Shown here one piece after another: positions 17,844-26,948 of a DNA stretch of 64,000 bases. The stretch is taken from contig NZ_QQBB01000005.1 in the NCBI RefSeq assembly GCF_003350535.1, forward strand, positions 124,001 to 188,000. The letters are read 5' to 3'. Position 1 is the first letter of the stretch. Each line of letters opens with the position of its first letter. The notes under the pieces are model-generated. The model was not told the DNA's origin, made no database searches, and worked only from the letters and a program-made list of their open reading frames with translations. This stretch comes from Microvirga subterranea. GTDB taxonomy: Bacteria; Pseudomonadota; Alphaproteobacteria; Rhizobiales; Beijerinckiaceae. Position numbers and translations under genes: made by a program.

Positions 17844-17876
17844 AAGGCGGGGAGAGATCCCCGCCTTTTCTCGTTC
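17844..17876 (+). terminator. Rho-independent terminator of the repeat protein gene
   Basis: 10-bp stem AAGGCGGGGA / TCCCCGCCTT (17844-17853, 17858-17867) with a GAGA loop and a following TTCTCGTT tract. Confidence 0.8.
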
Positions 17877-17897
17877 CTATCGTAACGGTATGGACCG

Positions 17898-19061
17898 TCA
17901 GTGATACGGGTCCGCCGCGTCGCGCAGGCCGTCGCCCATGAAGTTGAAGGCGAGCACCACCACGATCACCGGAACGATCGGGAACAGGAGCCAGGGATGG
18001 AGCTGGACGGCGGCGAGGTTCTGGGCCTCGTTGAGCAGCACGCCCCAGCTCGTCACCGGCGGCCGCAGGCCCAGTCCCAGGAAGGAGAGGGCGGTCTCGC
18101 CCAGGATCATCGACGGGATCGAGAGGGTTGCCGACGCGATCAGGTGGCTCATGAAGTTGGGGATCAGGTGGCGGGCGATGATGCGCTGCTTCGAGGCGCC
18201 CATCAGCTCCGCGGCCTTCACGAAGTCCTCCTCGCGCAGCGCGAGGAGCTTCGAGCGGACGGCGCGCGCCAGTCCCGGCCAGTCGAGAAGCCCGAGGATG
18301 ATGGTGATGCCGAAGAAGACCAGGATCGGGCTCCAGTTCGCCGGCAGGGCCGCCGAGAGGGCGAGCCACAGGGGCAGCTCCGGCAGGGACCGCAGGATCT
18401 CGATCATCCGCTGGATGACGTGATCCACCCAGCCGCCGAGATAGCCCGCGAGGCCGCCGAAGAAGAGACCGAGCGCGAAGGAGACCGCGATGCCCACGAC
18501 GCCGATCGTCAGCGAGATCCGGGCCCCGTAGATGATCCGCGACAGCAGATCGCGTCCGAGCCGGTCGGTGCCGAGAAGGAACATGGTCCCGTTCTCGGGC
18601 GGGCAGACCAGGTGGACGTTCGCATTCACGAGCCCCCAGAACTTGTACGCATCGCCCCGGCAGAAGAAGCGGATCGGCTGCGGGCTCGTCCGGTCGACCG
18701 TGTAGACCCGACGGAAGTTTTCAAGGTCGAAGCTCTGCGAATAGGAATACACGAAGGGCCCGACGAAGCGGCCCTCGTGCGTCAGGTGCAGGCTCTGCGG
18801 CGGCGCATAGATGAAGTCGCCGTTTCGCTTCGTCTGGTTGTAGGGCGCGATGACCTCGACGAAGGGCACGATCAGGTAGAAGACGAGCAGGATGAAGGCG
18901 GCCGCCACCGCCACCTTGTGGCGGCGGAACTTCCACCACATCAGCCGCCAGGACGATGCGCGGTAGAAGCTCTCGTTCTCGGCGCCGACGGGCTCCGTCG
19001 CCCCCGGATCGAACGGAGTCGGGTCGACGTAGTGGCGCTTGGTCGGAAGAGCGGTGTTCAT
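17898..19061 (-). CDS. Oligopeptide-type ABC importer, inner-membrane permease (OppC-like)
   Basis: Second permease of a family 5 importer, 387 aa. The N-terminal OppC_N part (WRLMWWKFRRHKVAVAA) leads into helix 1, and the C-terminal half has the coupling loop EEDFVKAAELMGASKQRIIARHLIPN and GETALSFLGLGLRPP. Unusual is the periplasmic stretch from residue 72 to 162, about 90 residues with two Cys (134 and 153), much longer than the short loop common in OppC; GTDRLGRDLLSRI then resumes the family pattern. The ATG overlaps the oppB stop (ATGA). Last gene of the importer run. Confidence 0.92.
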   Translation of the reverse strand: MNTALPTKRHYVDPTPFDPGATEPVGAENESFYRASSWRLMWWKFRRHKVAVAAAFILLVFYLIVPFVEVIAPYNQTKRNGDFIYAPPQSLHLTHEGRFVGPFVYSYSQSFDLENFRRVYTVDRTSPQPIRFFCRGDAYKFWGLVNANVHLVCPPENGTMFLLGTDRLGRDLLSRIIYGARISLTIGVVGIAVSFALGLFFGGLAGYLGGWVDHVIQRMIEILRSLPELPLWLALSAALPANWSPILVFFGITIILGLLDWPGLARAVRSKLLALREEDFVKAAELMGASKQRIIARHLIPNFMSHLIASATLSIPSMILGETALSFLGLGLRPPVTSWGVLLNEAQNLAAVQLHPWLLFPIVPVIVVVLAFNFMGDGLRDAADPYH

Positions 19062-20077
19062 CGTCCGCCTCCCATGCGGATGCGGGGATCGAGCATGGCG
19101 AGGAGCAGATCGGAGATCAACATGCCGATCACGGTGAGGACCGCCACGAACATGAGGATGAAGCCGGCCAGGAACTGGTCCTGGCTCTTGAGGGCGCTGA
19201 GCAGGATCGGCCCGACCGTCGGCAGGCTCAGCACGAGCGAGACCAGGACCGAGCCCGAGATGAGGTGCGGCAGCAGGTTGCCGATATCGGCAATGAACGG
19301 GTTGAGCGACATGCGGAACGGGTACTTCAGCAGCGCCTTGTTCGGCCCCAGCCCCTTCGCTTTCGCGGTCACGTAGTACTGCTTGCCGAGCTCGTCGAGC
19401 AGGTTGGCGCGCATGCGCCGGATCATGGCGGCGGTGCCGGACAGCCCGATCACCAGGGTCGGGACGATCAGGTGCGACAGGAGGGACTTGATCTTGTCCC
19501 AGGTCCACGGCTCGCCCGCATATTGCGCGTCGTAGAGGCCGCCGATCGAGACCCCGAACCAGCGGTTCATGTAGTAGAGCAGGATCAGGGCCAGCAGGAA
19601 GCTCGGCGTGGCAAGCCCGATATAGCCGATGAAGGTCGCGATGTAGTCGCCCACCGAGTATTGCCGCGTCGCCGAGTAGATCGCGATCGGGATCGACACG
19701 ACGTGGATGAAGATCACCACCGCGAGATTGACGAGGAGCGTCAGCCACAGGGCGTCGCCCACCACCTCGACCACGGGCTTGTCGAACTCGAAGGACCAGC
19801 CCCAGTCACCCTGCAGCAGGCCGGAATAGCCGTTGGGGCCCGGCATCACGCCGATCCAGACCAGGTATTGTTCCCATGCCGGCCGGTCGAGGCCGTACTG
19901 CTTGATGAGGAACTCGGCCTTGGCGATGGAGGCGGACTCGCCCTGAGCCCTGAGCTCGGCGATCTGGTTGCTCAGGAAGTCGCCCGGCGGCAGCTTGATG
20001 ATGAAGAACACCAGCGCCGAGATGATCAGCAATGTCACGACCATCGTGACCAGGCGACGCAACAGGAAACGGATCAT
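19058..20077 (-). CDS. Oligopeptide-type ABC importer, inner-membrane permease (OppB-like)
   Basis: First permease, 339 aa. The N-terminal pattern MIRFLLRRL with helix 1, then PPGDFLSNQI, and the six-helix core with the coupling loop YYVTAKAKGLGPNKALLKYPFR and the family stretch LPTVGPILLSALKSQDQ are visible. It overlaps its neighbours by four bases on each side (ATGA), so it is translationally coupled to the binding protein upstream and OppC downstream. Confidence 0.93.
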   Translation of the reverse strand: MIRFLLRRLVTMVVTLLIISALVFFIIKLPPGDFLSNQIAELRAQGESASIAKAEFLIKQYGLDRPAWEQYLVWIGVMPGPNGYSGLLQGDWGWSFEFDKPVVEVVGDALWLTLLVNLAVVIFIHVVSIPIAIYSATRQYSVGDYIATFIGYIGLATPSFLLALILLYYMNRWFGVSIGGLYDAQYAGEPWTWDKIKSLLSHLIVPTLVIGLSGTAAMIRRMRANLLDELGKQYYVTAKAKGLGPNKALLKYPFRMSLNPFIADIGNLLPHLISGSVLVSLVLSLPTVGPILLSALKSQDQFLAGFILMFVAVLTVIGMLISDLLLAMLDPRIRMGGGR

Positions 20078-21993
20078 CGACGGGCCTCTTTGCCGGCAGC
20101 CTTGTTCCAGTAGATCTCATCGGCGCGGTAGATGCCGATCATGGCGGTGGGCTCCCAGCTGTAAAGCGCCTTCTCCGGCAGCCCCATGAGCCCGTTGCGC
20201 ATCACGATCGGCTGCAGGGCGCCCGCGACCGTGCCGATCACCCATTGGTTCTCGGCATGATTGCGCAGCATCTCGCGCCAGACGTCAGCCTGCACCGTGC
20301 GATTGCCCGTGTTCATCCAGGTGTCGTAGAGCTCGAGCAGCCGCTTGGCCTCGGGCATGTCCACGGCCTCGCCGTTCTTGCCCTTGGTCTCCACGTATTG
20401 CCCCCATTTCGGCCATGAATAGTTGTCCTGGCGCATGGGCGCGAACTCGGTCGGCGGCATGAGGGCGGTCGGGATGGCGTTGTCGAAGCCCTGGGCTGCG
20501 ACCATCACGGTCAGCCCCGCGAAGGAGCGGTTGCGCAGCACCGTCCGGTCCTGCGGCTTGACGAAGAGGCGGACGCCAATCTCACGCCAGAACTCGCCGA
20601 TCAGCGTCAGCCCGTCAACCACGAGGCTGCTCTCCCCGTCAGTCTCCACGATGATCTCGAGCTCGCGCCCGTCGGGCAGGAGGCGGATGCCGGCGCCGTT
20701 GCGCTGGGTGAGGCCGATCTCGTCAAGGAGGCGGGAGGCCTCGTCCGGATCGTACGTCGCGTTCAGGGTGCGCAGTTCGGGCGAGAAGAGCGGGCTTTCG
20801 GCCACGACCGTGTTGTTGCCTTCCGTGCCGAGACCGAACAGGAGCGCGTTGTTCAGCGTCCGTCGGTCGATGCCGAGCGAGAGCGCCTTGCGGAAGCGCA
20901 GGTCCCGGTTGAGCTTGCGCCAGACCGGATCGGTGGCGTTGAGGTTCGGATAGAGGGCGAGCTCCGTCCCGCGGGCATAGGGCCAGAGCAGGGTGTGGTA
21001 GCCCTTGGCCTTCTCGCCCTCCTTCAGGATCGGCACGTCGCTCATGGAGAGGCCGCGGAAGAGCATGTCGATCTCGCCCGCATTGGCCTTGGCGGCAAAG
21101 AGGCCGCTCGCCGAAACGTCCATGATCATCCGGTCCACGTAGGGAAGCTGCTGCCCCCGGTTGTCGACCCGGTGGTAGTAGGGATTGCGCTCGAACACGA
21201 AGCGAGTCGCCGGAGCCGTGTTGGTGATCCGCCACGGCATGAGGGTCGGCAGGTCGGGGTTCGTCTGCTCCTTCATGTCGTCGAGCCGGTTGTGAAGGGC
21301 GGCCCAGGACTTCAGCTTCGCCTTCTTGGCCTTTTCCTCCAGCGCGGCCTTGTCGGCGTATTTGGCATGGAAGCGTTTGAGATAGGCAGAGGCGCGGTAG
21401 ATGCCGGGATCGAGCGGGCCTGCGAGCTGCGGCAGGAAGCGCGGGTTCGGCTTATCCCAGGTGTAGCGCACCGTCCGCTCGTCGATGACCTCGAAGCGCG
21501 GGAGCTTGCCGTCCACCATCATGAATTCGGGCGGGCCCGCCGGCGAGAGGTCGGGGTCCTGCGCCACGTCCTCCCAGTAATAGCGGAAGTCCTCCGACGT
21601 GAAGGGCGTGCCGTCCGACCAGCAATGGCCGGCCCGGAGCGTGAAGGTGAAGACGCGGTCGTCCTCGTTCTCGAACCTCTCCAGCAGGTCCGGTTGGAGC
21701 TGGAGGCTGCGGTCGTAGCCGATGAGCCGCGTATAGGCATAGGTCGAGATGTAGCGGATGTCGCGGGGACGGGACACGAGGGTGACGATGTCGCCCCCGT
21801 ACTGGCCGCCCTTCGGGTTCACCACGATGGGGGGCTGCGGAAGCCGTTCGGCCAGCGGCGGCAGCTCCTTCTTGGCGACCTTCTCGGCGAAGAGAGGCGG
21901 CTCCACGTAGGTCTGTGCGAAGGCCGGCAGGGCCAGAAACCCGAACGCGGCCGCGAGATGAAGCGTTTTCGTCCGCATGCTCGTGAACATCAT
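20074..21993 (-). CDS. Family 5 extracellular solute-binding protein
   Basis: Periplasmic receptor of the importer, 639 aa. A signal peptide ends at PAFA-QT. The family 5 pattern follows: KGGQYGGDIVTLV, LLERFENEDDRVFTFTLRAGHCWSDGTP and a long two-lobed body. Members bind peptides, but also oligosaccharides or opines; some alphaproteobacterial family 5 receptors serve alpha-galactosides. Its place behind four glycosyltransferases makes a saccharide ligand worth testing. The ATG at 21993 has GGGAGG five bases upstream and overlaps the ATPase stop; a second ATG follows directly. Confidence 0.9.
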   Translation of the reverse strand: MMFTSMRTKTLHLAAAFGFLALPAFAQTYVEPPLFAEKVAKKELPPLAERLPQPPIVVNPKGGQYGGDIVTLVSRPRDIRYISTYAYTRLIGYDRSLQLQPDLLERFENEDDRVFTFTLRAGHCWSDGTPFTSEDFRYYWEDVAQDPDLSPAGPPEFMMVDGKLPRFEVIDERTVRYTWDKPNPRFLPQLAGPLDPGIYRASAYLKRFHAKYADKAALEEKAKKAKLKSWAALHNRLDDMKEQTNPDLPTLMPWRITNTAPATRFVFERNPYYHRVDNRGQQLPYVDRMIMDVSASGLFAAKANAGEIDMLFRGLSMSDVPILKEGEKAKGYHTLLWPYARGTELALYPNLNATDPVWRKLNRDLRFRKALSLGIDRRTLNNALLFGLGTEGNNTVVAESPLFSPELRTLNATYDPDEASRLLDEIGLTQRNGAGIRLLPDGRELEIIVETDGESSLVVDGLTLIGEFWREIGVRLFVKPQDRTVLRNRSFAGLTVMVAAQGFDNAIPTALMPPTEFAPMRQDNYSWPKWGQYVETKGKNGEAVDMPEAKRLLELYDTWMNTGNRTVQADVWREMLRNHAENQWVIGTVAGALQPIVMRNGLMGLPEKALYSWEPTAMIGIYRADEIYWNKAAGKEARR

Positions 21994-23855
21994 GCAGCCT
22001 CCCGGGCCTTGTGGGCCCCCATACGAACCTTGTGCCCCGGCTCGACCTCCTTCATCACCCCGGCCTCGCCCTCGACGAGGCGATAGGGCTCCGGCCAGTC
22101 GGCCGGATTGGAGAAGCGGCCGGCCCGCAGCTTGTCGAAATCGAGCGGCCGGTCGATGTCCGGATCCGGCACGGCTGCGAGCAGCGCCTGCGTGTAGGGA
22201 TGCATCGGGTTGCGGAACAGGGAGGTCTTGGGCGCCTCCTCGACGATGTAGCCGCGGCACATGACGGCGATGGTGTCGGCGATGTAGTCGACCACCGCGA
22301 GGTTGTGCGACACGAACAGGTAGGACAGCCCGAGAACGTCTTGGAGATCCTTCAGCAGGTTCAGGATCTGCGCCTGCACCGACACGTCGAGCGCGGAGAC
22401 CGGCTCGTCGCAGAGCAGCACGCGTGGCTCGAGGGCGAGCGCCCGCGCGATGCCGAGCCGCTGGCGCTGGCCGCCGGAGAAGGAATGCGGATAGCGCCTC
22501 AAGGAGCGCTTATCGAGCCCGACCATGTCGAGGAGCTGCTTGGCCCGCTCGTAGCGCTCGTCGGGCGTGCCGATGTCGTGGATGCGCAGGGGCTCCGTCA
22601 GAAGCTCGTAGACCGTCATGCGCGGATTGAGCGACGAGAACGGGTCCTGGAAGATGAACTGAACCGTGCGCCGGTAGTCGGTGAGGGCGCTGCCCTCCAG
22701 GCCGAACACGTCGCGGGGCCCGCTGCCGTCGTCGAACAGCACGCGGCCCGAATCCGGCGCCATGGCGCGCATGATCATCTTGGACACGGTGGTCTTGCCG
22801 CAGCCGGATTCGCCGACGAGGCCCAGGGTCTTGCCGGCTGGCAGCGTCAGGTTCACGTCGTTGACGGCCCGGATCGTGCGCGTCTTGCCGGAGAACCAGC
22901 CGGACCGGAGCGTGAAGCATTTGCGCAGGCCCTCGGCCTTCAGGATCGGCCCTTGCGGCTGCGGCCGCTTGGGCGCGTCCGTATTGGCCAGGATCGCGCT
23001 CTTCACGTCGCGGATCGGGGTCAGCCGCTCGTCCTCCCCCATGGCGAAGCGCGGAACGGCCCGGATGAGCGCCTTGAGGTAGGGGTGTTGGGCATTGCGG
23101 AAGATCTCCTCCCGCGAGCCCGCCTCCATGACGCGGCCGCGATACATGACCACCACCTCGTCGGCCACATTCGCCACCACGCCGAGATCGTGCGTGATGA
23201 GCAGGACCGACATGCCGGTCTCAGCCTGCAACTCCTTGATCAGGTCGAGGATCTGGGCCTGTGTCGTGACGTCGAGGGCGGTGGTCGGCTCGTCCGCGAT
23301 GAGCAGGGCGGGGCGGGTGATCAGCGCCATGGCGATCATGGCGCGCTGGCGCAGGCCGCCGGATAGCTCGAACGGATAGGTGCGCAGGGCACGCTTGGGG
23401 TCCGGGAAGCCGACGCGGGCCAGAACCTCCATGGTGCGCTTGTCCGCCTCGGCCTGGCCGACATGGGCATGGATGATGAGCGCCTCGGAAATCTGGTCGC
23501 CGATGGTGTGGAGCGGCGACAGGGACGTCATCGGCTCCTGGAAGATCATCGCGATGCGCCCGCCGCGCAGGGCGTGCATGGCGTCGCTTTCGGGCCGCAG
23601 CTCCGCGATGTCCGCGGTTTTTCCGGTCGCCGGATCGTTGAAGACGATCGAACCGCCGGAAATGCGCGCCTTCTTCGATAGAATCTGGAGGATTGCCTGG
23701 GCCGTCACCGACTTGCCCGAGCCGGACTCGCCCACGAGAGCGACGGTCTTCCCTTTCGGAATGTCGAAGGTGAGCCCGTCGACCGCCCGGAAATCGCCGG
23801 AATCGGCTTTGAAGTCGACCGTCAGCTGCCTGACCGACAGGAGGGGTGTTTCCAT
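21990..23855 (-). CDS. Fused double ATPase of the importer (OppD-OppF type)
   Basis: One 621-residue chain with two complete nucleotide-binding domains. The first has Walker A GESGSGKS at 42-49, SGGLRQR and ADEPTTALD; the second has GESGCGKT near 350, [15 protein letters not shown] and CDEPVSALD. Each is followed by an oligopeptide-type C-terminal extension ([26 protein letters not shown]). Fusion of the two ATPases is common in rhizobial family 5 importers. GGAGGAG precedes the ATG. It starts 34 bases after the stop of the glycosyltransferase-deacetylase gene on the same strand. Confidence 0.95.
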   Translation of the reverse strand: METPLLSVRQLTVDFKADSGDFRAVDGLTFDIPKGKTVALVGESGSGKSVTAQAILQILSKKARISGGSIVFNDPATGKTADIAELRPESDAMHALRGGRIAMIFQEPMTSLSPLHTIGDQISEALIIHAHVGQAEADKRTMEVLARVGFPDPKRALRTYPFELSGGLRQRAMIAMALITRPALLIADEPTTALDVTTQAQILDLIKELQAETGMSVLLITHDLGVVANVADEVVVMYRGRVMEAGSREEIFRNAQHPYLKALIRAVPRFAMGEDERLTPIRDVKSAILANTDAPKRPQPQGPILKAEGLRKCFTLRSGWFSGKTRTIRAVNDVNLTLPAGKTLGLVGESGCGKTTVSKMIMRAMAPDSGRVLFDDGSGPRDVFGLEGSALTDYRRTVQFIFQDPFSSLNPRMTVYELLTEPLRIHDIGTPDERYERAKQLLDMVGLDKRSLRRYPHSFSGGQRQRLGIARALALEPRVLLCDEPVSALDVSVQAQILNLLKDLQDVLGLSYLFVSHNLAVVDYIADTIAVMCRGYIVEEAPKTSLFRNPMHPYTQALLAAVPDPDIDRPLDFDKLRAGRFSNPADWPEPYRLVEGEAGVMKEVEPGHKVRMGAHKAREAA

Positions 23856-23889
23856 GGGCTCCTCCAGAAGCGGTTTCGAGCATAACGCT

Positions 23890-25815
23890 TCACAGCTCGA
23901 CCGCGATCCTGCTTTCGTTACGAAATAACCGATTTATCCGCAACAGGCGGATGCCCCGGCCGGCCAGATAGTCGATCAGGCTCTCGAGGAAGAACCATAT
24001 CGCCTCGTCGTGGACCTTGTGATGAGTCAAAATTCCGATCGGCTCTTCGGGATCCGCAACTCCTGCGATACGCCTGTCGATGGCGGCAGCCAGCGCCGCC
24101 ACAACCCGACCCGATTCGACCAGGCTGCGCGTTCCGCGCCAGTCGATCGGGTCGATGTGGGTGTTGATCTGGAGCAGGTCCTTGACGGGCGCATGACGGT
24201 CCCGGTCCCGGAAGGTCGAGAGGGCCGCGTAGCCACACTCCGGCAGGAGCCGCACCAGATCCGGCGAGATCCGGTTCCAGGGCGGCACGAAGACCGGGAG
24301 CAGCCTCGGGCCGAGGGCGGTCCGGGTGGCGCTCAGCGCATCCTCCGCCTCCTGCACCATCGCCGCAATCGGACGGCGGCTGCCGAACTCCGCCTTCTTT
24401 TCTCCTTGGGGCGCATGGTTGGCGTGGCGCCAGCCATGGACCAGGGAATAGGCCAGTTGCTCGTCCCGCAGCAGGGCGGCGAGCGAGGGCTCGATCAGCG
24501 CCGGAACGGCCGCGAGCCCGATCCCGGCTTCGTAGCGCCGGCTCAGGCCGAGCAGACGTTCCAGATCCGCCGTCCGGGCTACGGCGTCGTCGTCCCGCCA
24601 CCAGAACCCGGGGTGGCAGCCGGCTTGGTCGGCGCGGTCCAAGGCCTCCCCGACCGGCGACCAATCGATGGGCCGGTGGAGGGCGGGCCGCGCGAGCGTC
24701 ATCTCCTCGGCGATGGCGACGCTACGGTCGGCACCGCCGAGGGACGGCCCTTCGATGCCGGCCACAGTGCGGGCGAGAGCCTCCCGGATGGCATCCGCCA
24801 GGCGTTCGGCCGTGAGATCCGCCTCGGGCACGATCTTGGCGAGGCCGAGGGCCTGCAGGCGCTCCGCGCGCAAACGTTGCTCCGTCTCGTGGCCGGCCTC
24901 GAACGGCACGAGCACCGGCGCAGCGCCCGAGCGCAGGAGATCGACCACGGTGTTGTAGCCGGCTTGGCTGACGGAAACCTCCGCCTGCGCCAGCAGCGCG
25001 CGGAAATCGGGGCGGGCCCGCTCCACTGTCGCGTGGGGCGGCGCACCGTCCCGGATCGCGCGGAAATCCGCTTCCGCCACGCCCCGTCCGACCAGGATGC
25101 GCCAGGGGTGCTCCGGCAATGCGCGGGCTGCCGCAATGGCAGCGCGGTAGAGCGGCAGGCTCGCGGCGCTCGATCCGCCCGAGACGACGATGCCGCGACG
25201 CTCCCCCACGGGAACGGGAGCGTCGTTCTCGTCCACATAGCCGGTATAGCGCAGGAAGGGCCGCAGCGTTTCGTCGACGGGCCAGGAGGCGTCGAGCGGC
25301 ACGAAGTGCGGATCGGCATGGACGAGGACACCGTCGTAGAACCGCTCGATCCGCCGATGGGCTTCCGCGACGCGCCCTTCCTTCGAGGGCGCGACCAGGA
25401 TGTCCCGGACCGACGAGAGGATGCGCGGGCGAGGCTCCATGCGGTGAGCCGTCTCGAGGACGGCCGTGAACTCGTCGGCGAGAACACGGCGTCCGAACGG
25501 GAAGAGTTCGGTGATGACGAGATCGGGGCGCAGGGCTTCCATGGTCTCGACGAGGATCGCGCGTCGTATGGCGAGGCGCGCGGGGTCGATGGGTTCGCCG
25601 GTTTCGTCGAGAAGCGTCCTGAAGTCCGTGCCGGCGGTTCGCACCGGAGGCAGCTGCACGAAGGCCGCGTCGTCGAAATCCGCCAAGGCCACGGGACTTC
25701 CGCCGGACACGAGCGTCGTCTCGTGGCCCCGGCGCGCGAAGGCGCGGGCGAGCGCCGCCGCGCGGGTCAGATGCCCGGCGCCGAGGAGATGGGTGACGAT
25801 GATCAGAACGCGCAA
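23890..25815 (-). CDS. Fusion: MurG-like glycosyltransferase + polysaccharide-deacetylase-like domain
   Basis: 641 residues in two parts. Residues 1-385 resemble MurG/GT28-type transferases: LIIVTHLLGAGHLTRAAALA at the start and the sugar-nucleotide region VSQAGYNTVVDLLRSGAAPVLVPF. From about 400 the chain has NodB/deacetylase features: WWRDDDA (403-409), VHGWRHANH, FVPPWNRISPDL (near 508) and LTHHKVHDEAIW. Start is TTG 25815, forced by the frame, with GGAG seven bases upstream and only two bases after the preceding stop. It probably builds and trims a cell-surface glycan; product unknown. Confidence 0.82.
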   Translation of the reverse strand: MRVLIIVTHLLGAGHLTRAAALARAFARRGHETTLVSGGSPVALADFDDAAFVQLPPVRTAGTDFRTLLDETGEPIDPARLAIRRAILVETMEALRPDLVITELFPFGRRVLADEFTAVLETAHRMEPRPRILSSVRDILVAPSKEGRVAEAHRRIERFYDGVLVHADPHFVPLDASWPVDETLRPFLRYTGYVDENDAPVPVGERRGIVVSGGSSAASLPLYRAAIAAARALPEHPWRILVGRGVAEADFRAIRDGAPPHATVERARPDFRALLAQAEVSVSQAGYNTVVDLLRSGAAPVLVPFEAGHETEQRLRAERLQALGLAKIVPEADLTAERLADAIREALARTVAGIEGPSLGGADRSVAIAEEMTLARPALHRPIDWSPVGEALDRADQAGCHPGFWWRDDDAVARTADLERLLGLSRRYEAGIGLAAVPALIEPSLAALLRDEQLAYSLVHGWRHANHAPQGEKKAEFGSRRPIAAMVQEAEDALSATRTALGPRLLPVFVPPWNRISPDLVRLLPECGYAALSTFRDRDRHAPVKDLLQINTHIDPIDWRGTRSLVESGRVVAALAAAIDRRIAGVADPEEPIGILTHHKVHDEAIWFFLESLIDYLAGRGIRLLRINRLFRNESRIAVEL

Positions 25816-25817
25816 AC

Positions 25818-26948
25818 CTATGCTCCGATGTCGCCCACGAGAGCGTGGAGCGCAGTGTGCAGCCGCGCGGCGGCCTGGTCGAGCCCTCTCTCCTGCATGA
25901 CGAACCGGCGCGCGGCAGCCCCGTAGCGTTGGCGCCGGTCGTCCTCGACCAGCAGCGTCGCGATGGCCCGTGCGAAGGCATCCGCATCGCCGGGCGGCGT
26001 GAGAAGGCCCGTCGCGCCGTCCTCCACCACGCTGGCGACGCCTCCGAAGGCACCCGCCACCACCGGGCAGCCGAAGAGCTGCGCCTCGAGCAGGACCATG
26101 CCGTAGGCTTCGTTGACTGCCGGCCATACGAACAGGTCCGCTGCCTCGTAGAGGCCGCGCAGGACGGCCTTGCTTTCGACCTGGCCGTGAAACCGCACCC
26201 GCCCGTCGAAGGGCGCGAAGAGACGCGAGACCTCGCCGCGTGCCTCCCCGTCGCCGATGATATCGAGCGTCCAGGGTTGCCGAAGGCCCGCGAGGGATGC
26301 GGCGAGTATCCGGTAGGAAGCGAGCTTGTCGCCCTCCCGCATCATGGCGACCGTGAGAAGGCGCGGCCCGAGGGCAGGGCTCCTGCTTGCAGGAGAAGCC
26401 GCCGGCCATTCGTCGACGTCGAGGAAGGGCGGCAGGTCGATCAGGCGCTGGCGTGCGGGCCTTCGCGCCTCCAGCGCGTCCCGGTCGTGCGCCGTCATGA
26501 CGAAGATCGCATCCGCCCGGTCGAGCGCGGCTTCCGCGCCTTCATGACCGATCGCCCACGGGCCGTCCGCACGCTTCGCGGCGCGCGACCCTTCCGCGAT
26601 CACGTAACGAATGCCCAAAGCGTCGGCCACGCGCGGACCGATCCAGTCCGGCGCCTTGTAGTACACATGATAGGTGAACCATGCGCAGGGCCGGCGAGCC
26701 TCGGGCAGGGCGCGGTACTGCGCGATCAGGCGATCGGCCGTCGTGAGGGATTCCTGCCGGAGCCGCTCCTGCGCCACCGGCTCGCCGGCCTTGTCCAGGG
26801 TGCGCAGGTCGCTTTCGAGGCGGGGCTGGAAGCCGCCGCGTTCCAGGGCCTTCATGAGGAGCCGCGCCATGGTGCGGTCGCCGGACGGGGAGGGGTGATC
26901 CGGGCTCTTCAGGGGAGCATAGAACGCAACGGGTCTCGGCGGGTTCAC
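25818..26948 (-). CDS. Glycosyltransferase family 4-like
   Basis: 376 residues. The second half has the GT-B nucleotide-sugar site: LTVAMMREGDKLASYRILAA, LDIIGDGEARGEV, VRFHGQVESKAVLRGLYEAADLFVWPA and NEAYGMVLLEAQLFGCPVV with the E-x7-E pattern of retaining GT4 enzymes. It starts with GTG overlapping the preceding stop (GTGA) and ends two bases before the fused transferase gene. Donor and acceptor cannot be told. Confidence 0.88.
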   Translation of the reverse strand: MNPPRPVAFYAPLKSPDHPSPSGDRTMARLLMKALERGGFQPRLESDLRTLDKAGEPVAQERLRQESLTTADRLIAQYRALPEARRPCAWFTYHVYYKAPDWIGPRVADALGIRYVIAEGSRAAKRADGPWAIGHEGAEAALDRADAIFVMTAHDRDALEARRPARQRLIDLPPFLDVDEWPAASPASRSPALGPRLLTVAMMREGDKLASYRILAASLAGLRQPWTLDIIGDGEARGEVSRLFAPFDGRVRFHGQVESKAVLRGLYEAADLFVWPAVNEAYGMVLLEAQLFGCPVVAGAFGGVASVVEDGATGLLTPPGDADAFARAIATLLVEDDRRQRYGAAARRFVMQERGLDQAAARLHTALHALVGDIGA

